This document shows, in pieces, positions 22,236 through 34,109 of a stretch of 64,000 bases of DNA (its first letter is position 1; each line of letters starts with the position of its first letter). The notes below the pieces were generated by a model. That model was not told where the DNA came from. It saw only the letters and a program-made list of their open reading frames with translations, and made no database searches. Source of the DNA: Castanea sativa (taxonomy: Eukaryota; Streptophyta; Magnoliopsida; Fagales; Fagaceae). The position numbers and the translations under genes are program-made. The stretch is taken from the NCBI RefSeq assembly GCF_040712315.1, contig NC_134015.1:59411964-59475963 (forward strand), given 5' to 3'.

Positions 22236-22990
22236 AGATGGCAGGGGACCCCGCGAGAAGAAATCAAAACCTTTTCTCGTCGGCACCATCAGATGTGGGC
22301 CATACTACCGAGAACCGTCGGACCCCGTGGAACCATCCGGAGCAACTCGTCGGTGAGGGAAAGTTAAAGCAAAGACTTGTGTCACCCCACCGGGCAAGTA
22401 AGTCAAGTTGGTTCAAACAACCGGAGGAACAGCTTCATCTCGGCCAGCATTGGGAACAATTAATGTTATCTTCGTCGCACCCGGTAGGACCGGTTCAGTC
22501 CCACTAGGATTATGGCGGTTTCTCATCCGCAAAGCCGAGGATGTCGGTAGCAGGCCGAAGAGATTAAGGAGCACCTTACCTGTCTTGGGTTTCTCCGAGG
22601 AGGATAAGGTAGGGACTATCCAGCCCCATGACGATGCTCTTGTCGTTACCCTCGAATAGGCAACTATGATGTGAGAAGGGTGATGATAGATCGTGGCAGC
22701 GGTGCGTATATCATGTACCCCGATCTATTTAAGGGGTTAAGGTTGGAGTTGGAAGATTTAACTCCTTATGACTCACCTCTTATCGCCTTTGAAGGGAGAG
22801 CCGTTGTGCCAAAAGGACAGATCCGTTTACCCGTTCAATCCGGCACGAAACGGTTGAAGTAGATTTCATTGTGGTTGACGCGTACTCTCCATATACAGCC
22901 ATCCTCGCCAGCCATGGCTACACGCTCTGGGAGCCGTCTCCTCTACCTTGCACGTTAAGGTTAAATTCCCCTCGGGGGAACACGTTGAGG
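22236..22990 (+). pseudogene. gag C-terminus and aspartic protease region of element 2
   Basis: Short shifted frames cover the linker (GTINVIFVAPGRTGS-like words near 22455) and a protease core at 22671-22862. There VMIDRGSGAYIMYPDL carries the D-x-G-S-G-A active-site pattern of retropepsins. The frame ends TKRLK-stop. A shifted frame at 22871 continues with VDAYSPYTAI. The protease would process Gag-Pol; here it cannot be made as one chain. Confidence 0.75.
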
Positions 22991-24994
22991 AGATCCTCGG
23001 CAGCCTGTGTAGTGGCCGTGCAATGCATATCGGCGGCAGTATTTCGTCGGTCGAAGTCGAGTTATCAACCTTGCCCATCCAGAGTCATAGCAATTAACGG
23101 CTCCGAGGCACCCTGGAGCGATGACGAAGATGAGGCCGTTTGCGAGGAGTTAGAGAAGTTTGTAATAGCAGATGATCCGCAGAGATTCTTCCAAGTTGGC
23201 ATGCTTTCGCCATACCAAGAGAAGATGGAGTTGTTGGAATTCCTAAAGGACAATATAGATGTCTTTGCGTGGGACCCTTATGAGGCTCCGGACGTGGATC
23301 CGAGCTTTATTTGTCATCGTTTAAACGTCAATCCGGCCATTGTTCCGAGGAGGCAGCCACCTCGGCGATCTTCCCGAGAACATTCGAGGCCGTGAAGGAA
23401 GAGGTTCTTAAACTCAAAAGGGCGGGGGCTATCAAAGAAGTTTTCTACCCCGAATGGTTGGCTCATACCGTTGTCGTTAAGAAGAAGAACGGCAGTGGAG
23501 AGTGTGTGTAGATTTTACCGATCTGAACAAGGCCTGTCCTAAAGATTCGTTCCCAATGCCACAGATTGATCAACTGGTAGATGCTACTGTTGGACATCCT
23601 CGGATGAGTTTCTTGGACGCCTTCCAGGGTTACCACCAAATTCCCTTGGCGTTAGAGGATCAGGAGAAAACTGCTTTCATTACTCCAACCGGGAACTATC
23701 ATTATAAGGTCATGCCATTTGGGTTAAAAAATGCTGGGGCTACTTACCAAAGAATGATGACCCGAATGTTTGAACAGCAATTGGGGAAAAACATAGAAGT
23801 ATACGTGGATGATATGGTGGTGAAGAGTAAGACAGTACCTTCGCACATGACAGATTTGGCCGACACCTTCAAAATGCTGAGGAAGTATAAGCTGCGCCTT
23901 AACGCCTCCAAGTGTTCTTTTGGCGTGGGATCCGGAAAGTTCCTAGGGTATATGATCACTCATAGGGGCATAGAGGTGAACCCAGTGCAGGTTAAGGCTA
24001 TTCAAAATTTGCAGCCGCCTCGGACCCCAAAAGATATTCAAAAATTGACCGGAATGATTGCCGCGCCGAATAGATTTATTTCTCGGTCACCGACCGGTGC
24101 CGTCCTTTCTTTCGGTTGTTGAACAAGTGGAAAGGGTTTCAATGGACCGAGGAGTGCGAGGTAGCTTTCCAACAGCTTAAGCAATATCTTTCTCGGCCAC
24201 CCATTTTATCTCGCCCTGAGGTGGACGAGGTTTTATTCGCTTATCTGGCCGTAGCCATTCACGCGGTGAGCCTAGTCCTCATAAGGAATGAAAATGGATT
24301 ACGTAGACCGATCTACTACGTTAGTAAGTCCTTGAATGAGGCCGAGATGCGCTATCTCGCCTTTGGAAAAAGCACTTCGTCGTAGTCCACGCCACGCGCA
24401 AACTCCCTCATTATTTTCAATCTCATACCGTGGTTGTTTTGACCCGGCTACCTCTCAAGGCCGTGTTGCGTAGTGCTGATTATTCGGCAAGGTGGCAAAA
24501 TGGGGAACCATTTTGGGAGCCTTCGATGTTAAATACAGTGCCTCGCACATCGGTGAAGGGACAGTCCTCGCAGATTTGGTGGCGAGTTTACCGAACCATT
24601 GATAGAAGAAACTTCAAAAGAAGCACAAATGGGTGGAAAATCGGTTGGTGTGATCACGGATGTATCACCCTCGGTTTGGAGAGTTCACGTGGATGGGGCT
24701 GCTAATCAAAGAGGGTCTGGTGTTGGGCTTGTTCTAGTGTCCCCCGAAGGGATTGTCTTTGAAAAATCTTTGAGATTGGCCTTCTCGGCTACTAATAATG
24801 AGGCCGAGTATGAAGCGATCTTGGTAGGCATGCAAATGGTACATAAAATGGGTGGCAAAGAAATCCATGTGTTCTCGGACTCTCAATTAGTGGTCGGCCA
24901 AGTCATGGGGACCATGGAGGCTAGAGACCCCAGAATGCAAGAATATTTGGCCCAGTTAAACGTCGGCGAGCCGAATTCGACTCATTTGCCTTAG
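22991..24994 (+). pseudogene. pol: reverse transcriptase and dual RNase H of element 2
   Basis: RT starts with EEVLKLKRAGAIKEVFYPEW near 23398 and loses frame at about 23490. It then runs intact from 23502 to 24122 with DFTDLNKACPKDSFP, FLDAFQGYHQI and the catalytic YVDDMVVKSK. A first, gypsy-type RNase H region (24116-24600) has lost several acidic residues and is frameshifted. A second, archaeal-type RNase H at 24660-24960 keeps HVDGA, NNEAEYEA and FSDSQL, that is, the Asp, Glu and Asp of its active site. The second domain is the acquisition that defines Tat elements. Each core motif is preserved but the chain is cut in at least three places. Confidence 0.9.
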
Positions 24995-26396
24995 CTCATG
25001 TCTCTAGGAGTGGAAACACTCATGCATTCTTTGGCTACATTGGCCACATCCTCGGCTCAAGGTCTACCTAGGGTGATTCTCGTTGAGGATTTGATAGAAC
25101 CTTCTCTTATAGCTGCTAACGCACCTCGCATCCATTTAATAAGGCCCGGTCCTAGTTGGATGGATTCAATCATATCTTTTCTCAAAAATGACATCCTTCC
25201 CGAAGACAAAGTTGAAGCGGAAAAGGTACGTCGAAAGGCGCCGCGTTTCTGGTTGTCCGAGGACCGGAAGCTATACAAACGATCCTTTTCGGGACCGTAT
25301 TTGTTGTGTGTACACCCCGAATCAACGGAATCATTACCGGAGGAATTGCATGAAGGAATTTGTGGGAGTCATACCGGGGGAAGGTCCTTAGCCCATAGAG
25401 CCCCGACTCGGGGTTATTGGTGGCCTAATATGCGAGAGGGAGGCTCGTGATTATGCCGTAAAGTGTGATCGGTGTCGAGGTTCGCCCCTAATATCCACCA
25501 ACCGGGAGGGGTTCTTAATCCTCCTCTGTCTAGCCCTTGGCCTTTCGCACAATGGGGCTTGGACATTGTAGGGCCATTCCCGAGAGCCGCCGGAAACAAA
25601 AGATGGCTGCTTGTAGGGACGGACTACTTCACTAAATGGGTCGAAGCCGAGCCCTTAGCCAATATCCGAGATGTTGATTCCAAGAGGTTTATTTGGAAGA
25701 ATATTGTTACTAGATTTGGTATACCACATACTCTTATCTCGGACAATGGCGTTCAATTTGACAAGAACGCCTTTAGGCAAGATCGTAGTGACATGGGCAT
25801 CACAAACGGATACTCTACCCCGGCTTATCCTCGAGGAAATGGACGGGCCGAGGCCGTTAACAAGGTCATAGTCAACGGGCTCAAGAAGAGGTTGGATGAT
25901 GCGAAAGGCGGATGGGTAGAAGAGCTCCCTCATGTCCCGTGGACGTATCGGACCACTCCGCGCAGTCCACCGGAGAAACGCCATTCTCTATGGCTTATGG
26001 AGCCGAGGCGGTGATACCATTGGAGTCTGGATTTCCTACTCTAAAGACAAGTTCTTTTAGTCCGAGAGAATAACAAGGAACTTCTAGAGAGAGATCTTGA
26101 TTTACTTGAAGAACGGCGTGAGGCGGCTATGGTCCAAATGGCTTATTATCGGCGAAGCTAAAACAAGGACATGATGCCCACGTGAAACTAAGGCCACTTG
26201 CGCCCGGTGATCTTGTATTAAGGAAAGTTGTAGGCACTTCTAAGAACCCGGCATGGGGTAAGCTAGGACCTAATCGGGAAGGCCCCTACCGCATTGTTTC
26301 AATAGCGGCGTAGGGTCGTATAGGTTAGTTGACCTGGATGAACGAGTTGTACCACGTCCATGGAATGTAAATAATCTTAGAAGGTATTATTATTAA
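24995..26396 (+). pseudogene. pol: integrase of element 2 (frameshifted)
   Basis: An H-x-H zinc-binding half (HEGICGSH) at about 25340-25375 is separated by a stop at 25448 from the Cys pair. The catalytic core at 25472-26014 has GLDIVGPFP, SDNGVQF and NGRAEAVNK, giving the D, D, E triad. Downstream shifted frames hold GDLVLRKVVGTSKNP and GPYRIVS, the GPY-type C-terminus. Pol ends NLRRYYY at the TAA at 26394-26396. No chromodomain is seen, as expected for the Tat/Athila branch. Confidence 0.85.
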
Positions 26397-26450
26397 TCAA
26401 ATAAGCTTTTGTCAATTAATGTTTCAAAGTTATAGCTGGCTCTCATATTT

Positions 26451-26990
26451 GAAGTTACCGTTCTAAAGAATCAAACGAAACTTGGTTAAGTGTAGTCCTC
26501 GGACCACAAACCTTGTGGAAATTGATGTCTTATCATTTGTTACAGGGAACCTTAGTGAGGACGGGTCTGCGGACCTCCTACTTTGGGAACATTATCATTT
26601 GAAGTTACCGTTCTAAAGAATCAAACGAAACTTGGTTAAGTGTAGTCCTCGGACCACAAACCTTGTGGAAATTGATGTCTTATCATTTGTTAAACAGAAC
26701 CTTAGTTATGCCGGGTCTTCGGACCTCCTACTTTGGGAAAATTAACATTTGAAGTTACTGTTCTAAAGAATCAAACAGAAACTTGGTTAAGTGTAGTCCT
26801 CAGACCACAAACCTTGTGGAAATTGATGTCTTATCATTTGTTAAACAGAACCTTAGTTATGCCGGGTCTTCGGACCTCCTACTTTGGGAAAATTAACATT
26901 TGAAGTTATTGTTTTAAAGAATCAAACAGAACCTTAGTTATGCCGGGTCCTCGGACCTCCTACTTTGGGGAAAACTAACATTTGCAGTTA
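26451..26990 (+). repeat. 150-bp tandem array of element 2 (about 3.5 copies)
   Basis: GAAGTTACCG or its variants occur at 26451, 26601, 26751 and 26902. The units match the 151-bp units at 1-680, with GTCCTCGGACCACAAACC and CCGGGTCTTCGGACCTCC as the two half-unit cores. The array starts about 55 bp after the pol stop. Confidence 0.9.
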
Positions 26991-27527
26991 AACGAAAGAT
27001 TGCTTAAGATTTGTCTTCGGACTATGACTTTGCTTAAAGTTAACTTCTGATTGTGTCTGGATGTTAATACCTTACTGTTTATTAACTCGGATCTTAAGTT
27101 TTATATCTTTAAGTATTGAGTGAATTTGTGTAAGGAATGGTCCTCGGATCTTACATCCTACTAGAAACAGTGTTATGCATTATAAGGGCTTAATCGTTAT
27201 ATGAAGTCCTCTTTCCTTTTTTATCAAGGCATTGTTCAAACGTGTTAACTATGTCACCTCGTATTAAATCTTTAGTAATATACGCATGATTATGTGGAAG
27301 TTACGATTGTGCAATCCTTGGAGTTAGATTTTTATACTCTGAGAAACTTTTGATATGACTTAATGGGAAAAATTTTGTAATAAGTACATAAAGAATAAAG
27401 AAAAAGCAGACACAATCCAAGTGAAAAGCAAACGAAATTATCTTTCATTAATCAAGTTGAATATACATTACAATATATAATTCAAAAACAAAAAAAGAAT
27501 GGAAAAAGAGAAGCCCTAAGCTAAGTC
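26991..27527. other. Spacer between tandem array and antisense gene of element 2
   Basis: AT-rich, collinear with 681-1099, with isolated CCTCGGA words near 27145. No gene seen. Confidence 0.6.
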
Positions 27528-30060
27528 CTAAGCTGTTGGAGGAGGATCTTGCTGAGAGGTACTAGTGCCCTCGGTCTTTCTCAACTCCAGCTCAAAAGGA
27601 GTCATAACCTGCTTTCCTTTATCCGCTGTCTTTGTTGGAAGGACGTTGGGTTCCACTATCTGGTTCAAGTCCTTCTCTGCATCTACTCCTCCTTCCTTTT
27701 CTTTATTGGAACCAAAAGGTTCTGTAGGATCGAATCTGTTTGTGGGACCATCGGAGGTAGAACAGAAGAGTTGTCTCGGGGGTAGGAGTAGCGACGGGAG
27801 CTTCTTCAATCTCCTGTATTTCTAGGGGAAGCCAAACGTTCTCGGACTTCCTCAAATCCGAAGACTGGGGAACTCCTGCTACGTTTAAAGCTTCCCCCCA
27901 TACTTTTTGACAGTATTCGCGGCATAAAGCCGCGAATTCCTCTGTCAGCTGTTCCTCGGTGGTCGCTACCCCTTCGTCAAAACTTGCCTGCTTGGCAGCT
28001 TGTAGAGAGAGTTGTAAGGAGCTGGATTCTTCCTTCATCAGAGCCAGTTGTTTCTTCAGATCCGAGCACTCCCTTTGAGCTTGGGAGAGCTCTTCATTTC
28101 TTTCCTTAAGGAGTTTGCGCTGTCCTTCTATCTGGGTCTTCATGGTCTTCAAGTTTGACTCGACCCCATTCTTCTCTCTCCTCAGCTCTGCTACCTCCAA
28201 GGTCAGCTTCTCGTTCTCGGCAAGGGCCGTACCTAAGGTCTTCTCGGTCTCCACCCTAACTTCGAGCTCAGCCCGGCTACTTTCCGAGCGTCTTCAATAA
28301 ACTTTTCAGCTACAAAGACCTCCCGAATAGCACTGTAAAAAAGCATGATGGAGTTAGGAATAACAAAAACTAATTTAATTATAAATATTGTTGAAGGGAG
28401 AAACACTTACCAGCGCTAAGTCTCTTTTTAGAGAGAGGAATAGTTATGGTTGGCCCATCTTTTCCAAGGTCTCCATGTCCTTGGGCAGCAGAAGAGGGCG
28501 TTCTAGGGCCTCGGCCGGGTGGTGGGCGTGGCCTTGTTGAACCGCCCTTATACCGGACCGGCGAGGAGATAGGAGCGCCGTCCGGCCTTAGATCGGGGGA
28601 CCAGTGGCCGGTGCTCGGCGCACTACAGCCTCATCCCCGATTTCCCCGAGTTCAGGCGAGCGGGATCTACCCTTGCCCTTATCCGGCCTTCGCCGATGGG
28701 CCGGGGGGAGTTGTTGGCGTGGTTTCTTGGGCTCTTTATTAGACGTCCCCTCATCATCCCCCTTCCTCTTCTTCTTGGGATCCTCGGCTAGCAGTTTGGG
28801 CTCAGCTGGAGGAGGAGGAGGAGGTAAGACTGGGAGAACTTGGGACGTCCCCTTTTTCTTCTTCTCTGCAACTTTGGCAGCCCTATTAGTGAGAAGACCC
28901 TCCATTCGTCCCATGTCTTCTACGGATTCGTCCTCGGGAAGGGCAACTACAAACCCTGCAATTCCAGAGGCCTCGGTTGCTTCTTCTTCCTCGTCGGAAA
29001 GCACTACAAACTGGTTCCCGTGAGGTCTCTCGGTGTCTTCGAGATGGAATTGATCTATCTCGTCGTCAAGGGTGTGTGAAGAAGACACCTGCTCTTCTGG
29101 AATGACAGCTGTTTGTGCATGAATGGCAAGGGGGACTGCTGCTATCGCCCGGTTGTACAGAACGGTGTTAGGAGCGTCCGGGATGTCACGGTCGTCCAAA
29201 AAATGGCGCCGAGCTACGTTGATCCTCTTCCGTCTTCGGTCGCCTGCAATAATGGCGTCCTCTATCTCTTGGAAGTCTTTGGAAAGGGGAGTGTATCCGA
29301 GAATGAGGTGAGCCGCCCGGAGTTGTAAGTCTTCGCTAACGAACACCTCGGAGCGAAGTACCCGGTTTAAATCGGCAACGTTACAGTGACTCAGGCGAGG
29401 ACGCACGTGCTGCTTATCTGCAAAAAAGACGTCAAAACAAACAAACCTGGTTAGATTCACACAAATGTTTAACAAGTCTAAGTAAATACAAATACGCATT
29501 TTTGTGTGTGTGTTAGAAGAAGTTGTGTTGTGGGGAGATTAATCCTACGGCGTCGCACCTGGATCCCCCCACTGAACTGGGCAGTGAAAGCCATCGTGCC
29601 AGTTCCCGGACACGATCAAGTAGTCGTCCTTCATGCCTTTGTTTGATTTGGGCAGACAGGAGATTAGCCTAACGGTGCTAGACCGAGATTTCATATAATA
29701 ACCTACTTTAGAAAGTTTGTGGGACTCATATAGGAACACGACATCGTGCCATGTGAGGTTTAAACCCATCTGCTCGTTTAGAGCATCTACACTACCTAGA
29801 ACTCTAAAAACGTTTGGAAGGCATTGGTCGGGACACAACCTGTGGTTGCGAAGGTACTCCCTCATTACGGGTTTCATTGGAAGGGTCATCCCACCCTCTA
29901 TGAAGGCTATCATAGGGATGATAACCTCTCCCTCTTTCCTAGAACCGGCCACGGCTGTTGCCGGGCAGTATTCTAACCCTACGTCGCTGGGAATATGGTA
30001 TTTGGCTCTAAAGCCTTCCATCCCAGCGGCGGTATCAACTAGACACTTGAATTTTCCCAT
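27528..30060 (-). pseudogene. Antisense three-exon gene of Tat element 2 (frameshifted)
   Basis: Minus strand: exon 1 30060-29559, exon 2 29417-28411, exon 3 28332-27528. GT-AG borders sit at the same places as in element 1. The exon 1-2 joint gives WGDP-DKQHVRP in frame. Exon 1 carries the PF04195-like domain (LNLTWHDVVFLYE, YLIVSGNWHD). Exon 2 has a DEEEEATEA acidic patch, a polyproline run and DPKKKRKGDDEG, an NLS-like motif. Exon 3 is coiled-coil-like (EGQRKLLKERNEELSQAQRE). Breaks: loss of one base near 28602, a shift near 28275 and one near 27750. An unbroken copy would make about 600-700 residues. The role is unknown; nuclear action is an inference from the basic motif. Confidence 0.75.
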
Positions 30061-30566
30061 TACAGAGAGACGATAGACTAAACTTTAAAAGGGAGAGTGT
30101 TTGTATTGGTAGCCGAGGACAAATATTGAGGAGAAAAGGTTTAGAATAGGAGCAAGAACTTACAAGGTTCAAGATGTGCAAATCTCCACGGTTTTCTGCA
30201 GAGTAAGGTATGATGGCTGATGTCTTGATGGGATTACCCCCTGAGGAATTAAATGAAGGCGCGGGTTCCCGAAGCGTCACGACGTGCGAAAAGGCGGCCT
30301 CGAAATTATGTCTGTCCCGCCTAAAATTTCGTGGAGTAATGAGAACCGTTGGATGCCCATCTCACCGTTGAACGTGGGAGATAATGAGTAACTTACAGTA
30401 ATAAATGCGCGCGTTTTCGAAAATAAAACCGCCAAGTGTCATCTTCTGGGACGCAAAACGACTTCCACACGTGCCATCACTTATAAAGTGTGTAGAGCAG
30501 GTTCTCGTCGGATCAAAACCCTATTTTTCTCCTCGGACGTTGAAAATTAGAGTTTTGAGGGGCTAT
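30061..30566 (-). promoter_or_regulatory. Upstream region of the antisense gene, and polypurine tract of element 2
   Basis: Conserved with 3620-4124. A minus-strand splice donor (CCTT then GTAAGTT near 30160) supports a leader intron ahead of the antisense ATG. The plus-strand polypurine tract GAGTTTTGAGGGGCTAT occupies 30550-30566. The antisense promoter should lie between the leader exon and the LTR, or within the LTR itself. Confidence 0.55.
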
Positions 30567-31317
30567 TGTGGGGGGTAAAAAGATCCTGATGGGAACATGG
30601 GCCTTTTGGGCCGTGTTAAGGAGGGCCGACCTGACCCTGGGTTTGGAAATTGTTAATACTATGGGTCGGCCCATGCGCCGAGGGTCCGAGGACCCAGCCG
30701 AGGGTGAACTTACCCTCGGACCGACACCGCAGAACCCGGGACTTCATGGTACAGGTTAGGGAATGACACGGTCAAGACCAATGGTTAAAAGGGGTGAACC
30801 CTTGAATGCCCCAGAAGCACCAGTGTTGAAGAAATGTCAAAGACAAAGGCTGCTACCTCCACATTAAAGACCCTGCACCTACCACCCTGGCCGCATTAAT
30901 GGGGAGGTGACACTTAAACAGTGGAAGGGAAACTTCTAGTTACTGTTCAAAGGCACTAAGAAAAGAAATATCTATACTAAGGGAGGAGTTGGGGGCAACA
31001 CGTGTATAAAGTATTAAGAAGAAGAGTATTTAAGGAAAGACCTAGAACAGAAATGGGGACGGAACTTTTTGTAACCTAAAAAGAAAAAAGACAAAGAGAG
31101 AGATAATATAAGAACAGCTCTCGGCTTACGTCCGAGGAGACTTATTTACATTACTCTTTGCTGTTTCCTAATACTGGCAATCTTTAGTTTGTCATTTAAT
31201 CTTCACTCACTTCTAACCTGGGTTTCAAGCCCACTCTCTACAAATTTTCATTGTTTAAGGCTCATTGGGCCTGAGCCCATAACTGTTCTTGGGTCCAGGT
31301 GCAATTGTGCACTTACA
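30567..31317 (+). repeat. 3' LTR of element 2
   Basis: 751 bp, the same length as the 5' LTR. Differences seen by eye: three substitutions around 30720-30732, a compensating pair of 1-base indels near 30812-30825 and one T/C near 31161. Ends TTACA before the TTAAT target duplication. Confidence 0.95.
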
Positions 31318-31905
31318 TTAATGATATGGTAAAATATATCGACTCTTTCCAAAATGGATGTATAGTATCCAAGTACTCCCAGTAATTATAAAAAATCTAG
31401 AAATTTTTTATTTATTTTTAATTCGAAAATTTTGATCCCTGGTAAAGATACTCTTGTAATTTTTTGTTTTATATATGGGATGTAGGTTTTATTCCTGGAG
31501 GAACTAATATGTTGGCCCATAACCATTTAGCATGGGCTGCTAGCTTCTCCTTAGGCTTGGAGGCTCACTCCATCTCCTCCATCCCTATGTGCATGGGTGT
31601 TTCCTGTTGAGAGAGATGGGCTAGTCTTTCTAGTCATTTTGGGTTTGTTTTTTATTATTTTTTTTTATGCTTTTATAATCTCATTCATTCAGCCCAACCA
31701 CCCACTAATAATAATAATAATAATAATAATAAAAGAAAGAAAGAAATTTGAATAAGAAAGAATTTATTTCCAAACTAATTTACAAACAAATTTCTTGAAT
31801 CCACTACATGGCGATTGATAGAACTATGCACATATACTTGTTGTCACATGACATAATTAATGAGTCATGTGACTTATCTATATATATACTATAAAATCGA
31901 AGACG
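31318..31905 (+). repeat. Continuation of duplicated block A (copy of the 44.8-45.5 kb block)
   Basis: Matches about 44800-45530, with GCATGGGCTGCTAGCTTCTC, CTTGGAGGCTCACT and the GTGACTTAT word near the end. Relative to this copy the right-hand one has about 200 extra bases around 45210-45420. It includes an ATA microsatellite at 31704-31730. Confidence 0.8.
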
Positions 31906-32080
31906 TTTGACTAGTAGTTGACTTCTTTAGATTATGACACATAAGCTTTGCAGTCTCCACAAATTTTCACATCATTAATATATTTAAGTTTAATTTTAAA
32001 AAAGAAAAAGAACCCAACAGTTTAATTTTATAATTTTTTATAATATCACAACTTCCCACCTCTCTCTCTCCTTGCTTATG

Positions 32081-32127
<47 letters not shown>

Positions 32128-32980
32128 TGGGTTTTTCTGTCTCTCATGGCTACAAACCCATTTGCAATTTGCGTTTTCATTGTAAACCCCACCCTCAGAT
32201 CTCTAACTCTCACCATAATCAACCAAAGCCTCAATTTTGAACACATCCATTTGCAATTTTCTCAAACGATCATCACTGACCCTCCACCCAATTGCAAATC
32301 AGTGTCTACACTGCTATTTGTTGTAATTTTTGTTAGGTAACCCAAAATTGTGATTTTGACAGATTTCATAGAGTTTGTAAACCTAAAATCAAACCCAAAA
32401 TAATGAAAACTATGTTTATGCAAGAGAGTGAGAGATAGATAAGAGCAAAGAATGACATTCTCTGATGTCTAATTACACATCGGCGGTCACATATTTGTAC
32501 AGAGAAGAGAGGGGTAAAGAATTCGACGTCTTCAGCTTTTCTTTCATCTTGAATTAGCTACATAAAGTAAAAGATTTTAACAAAAAAGAGGAGTAGATTC
32601 AGATCTAAAAGTTTGAGAGAAAAGCTTAAGGAGAAAAAAAAAATATTTAAAACTCGAAAGAAGTAAGAAGGAAGCCACTCATTGGCGAAAATAACAAGAT
32701 GAGGAAGTGGGGGTAGAGTGGGTAGTTTAATGGGTTTTGTTAGTAGACCCCTGAAACATAGTAATAGTCAAGTTGTTACTTATGTAAATTACGTAAATCT
32801 AGGTTAAACATTCATCAAACAAATTTGCTAGGATAAAGAGATTAAAAAAAAAACTTTTTAGTTCTAAGAGATGTATATTAGGTCAAAATTTATCATTATT
32901 AATGAATTTCACCATATTAATGATTTTGCTCACTAAAAGTTTTGGAGTAAAATGTGTTGAAAATTACGTGTATATATATT
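31906..32980. other. Intergenic, with a long CT microsatellite
   Basis: A (CT)n tract at 32086-32126 precedes an ATG at 32146 with a 64-codon ORF of no recognisable family. The CT-rich leader plus ATG resembles a plant 5' UTR, but no further exon is evident. The rest is AT-rich with no gene seen. Confidence 0.5.
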
Positions 32981-33693
32981 TGTGGGGTCTTGGGTTTCTT
33001 CGGAGAGCATGGGGTTTTGGCCGAGATCGTGAGTAGTTCGGGTCCGAGGAGGAATATCTCCTCGGATAAGCTAAACGCAAATCAGATATAGATCCTAATG
33101 ATCAAAGTGACCTTCCAAGAAGTTCTAATGATAAGGGCGAGCATCATGAACATACAAGAGGGATAAGGACTCAAAAATATCTAAGGGAAAGCTGCTACAC
33201 CGCATTGAATGCCCTGTAGCTAACTTTTTGACCGCATTTATGTGGAAAAGACCCCTGAACAGTGCTACCTCAACAACCACAACTCACAGAAGGCCAAAAA
33301 GGTGTCTGATGGGACAAGCACTCAAGTGGTGGCTCAAAGGATCAACAAGTGTAGGATTAAGATCATCCAAAAGGAACTATATAATGGAAGAGGTCCTTCA
33401 TGAAAAGGGGATGAAAAAAGGAGAAGAGAAAGCACTGTAGCAATCTCAACAACTCGTGTAACCATTGTCATCCAATATATATTAGAACAGAGCTCCTCAG
33501 ACTGTGCCGAGGACAAACCTTCTTGCACAAACCGGGTTTAATTCTTGTTGGCTCATCATCAAAAACCATATTAACTGTTATCCATGCACTAAAGCCTAGC
33601 TCTTTGACTCACTCTCTATAAATTTATTGTACTGGGTTCACTAGGCCAAGATCCTTTATATTTTGGGCTTGGTATAAAAATCGTGTCCCTACA
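32981..33693 (+). repeat. 5' LTR of element 3
   Basis: Begins TGTGGGGTCT, ends CCCTACA. TCCGAGGAG (33043-33051) pairs perfectly with CTCCTCGGA (33058-33066) across the loop GAATAT. A second hairpin near 33494-33513 (CCTCAG, then CCGAGG) has one broken CpG. TATATAATGG near 33377 may be the TATA box. Confidence 0.93.
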
Positions 33694-33695
33694 AT

Positions 33696-33713
33696 TGGCG
33701 CCGTCTGTGGGAA
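33696..33713 (+). promoter_or_regulatory. Primer binding site of element 3
   Basis: TGGCGCCGTCTGTGGGAA, identical to the site at 21039-21056 and two bases after the LTR. Confidence 0.88.
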
Positions 33714-33825
33714 GAGCTTGTGTGATAGTAAGTGCAATGGTTAAATATGGTAGAATAAGGCCCCCATCAGCAAGAGTCCCTGGGGAAAGCCATTATGGTG
33801 GCCAGTTTACTATGTGTGCAAGTCA

Positions 33826-34065
33826 TTACATGAGGCACACACAGTTGTTGTCCTAACTTAGCTTCCGCTCAGGTCTATACTACGAAGTGCTAATTATACG
33901 GGGAGGATTGCTGAACGGGACACAGTTCTAGGGGCTTCTGACATCAAGTACATGCCTCGTACCTCTGTCAAGGGCCAGGTTCTTGTGAATCCGGTGGCCG
34001 AGTTCGCTGAACCTCCATTAAAGGAAGTGGCAGCAACACATGAGCAATTCAAAGGGGCTCTGTGA
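33826..34065 (+). pseudogene. 80-codon pol remnant (RT/RNase H connection region)
   Basis: One frame with a single internal TAG reads AHTVVVLT, LPLRSILRSANYTGRIAE and YMPRTSVKGQVL, ending FKGAL and TGA at 34063-34065. It aligns with element 2 around 24425-24600, the stretch between the first and second RNase H domains. It is preceded directly by a gag-start-like sequence after the PBS (ATG near 33739). A single internal deletion from gag to this point, plus loss of everything 3' of it to the tandem array, explains the element. Confidence 0.8.
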
Positions 34066-34109
34066 CGGGGCTAGTTCTTGAAGGTATATATTGATATCTT
34101 CTAATCTAT

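Larger units (their letters stand above)
20286..31317 (+). mobile_element. Complete Tat-lineage LTR retrotransposon (element 2)
   Basis: It is 11,032 bp with LTRs of exactly 751 bp at each end and a perfect 5-bp target duplication TTAAT (20281-20285 and 31318-31322). Internal order: PBS, gag, protease, RT, RNase H, a second RNase H, integrase, a 150-bp tandem array, antisense gene, polypurine tract, 3' LTR. Two RNase H domains and an antisense gene downstream of pol are diagnostic of plant Tat elements. The LTRs differ by about four substitutions and two 1-base indels, so insertion is recent. Yet gag-pol is split by many frameshifts, so the source copy was probably already defective. Confidence 0.96.

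Noticed and set aside
32146..32340. 64-codon ORF after a CT-rich tract
   Set aside because: No family resemblance, no exon continuation; kept only as a note in the interval entry.
33228..33440. 70-codon ORF and its minus-strand partners at 33334-33528 and 36887-37111
   Set aside because: They lie wholly or mostly inside the LTRs of element 3 and appear in both LTRs simply because the LTRs are copies.
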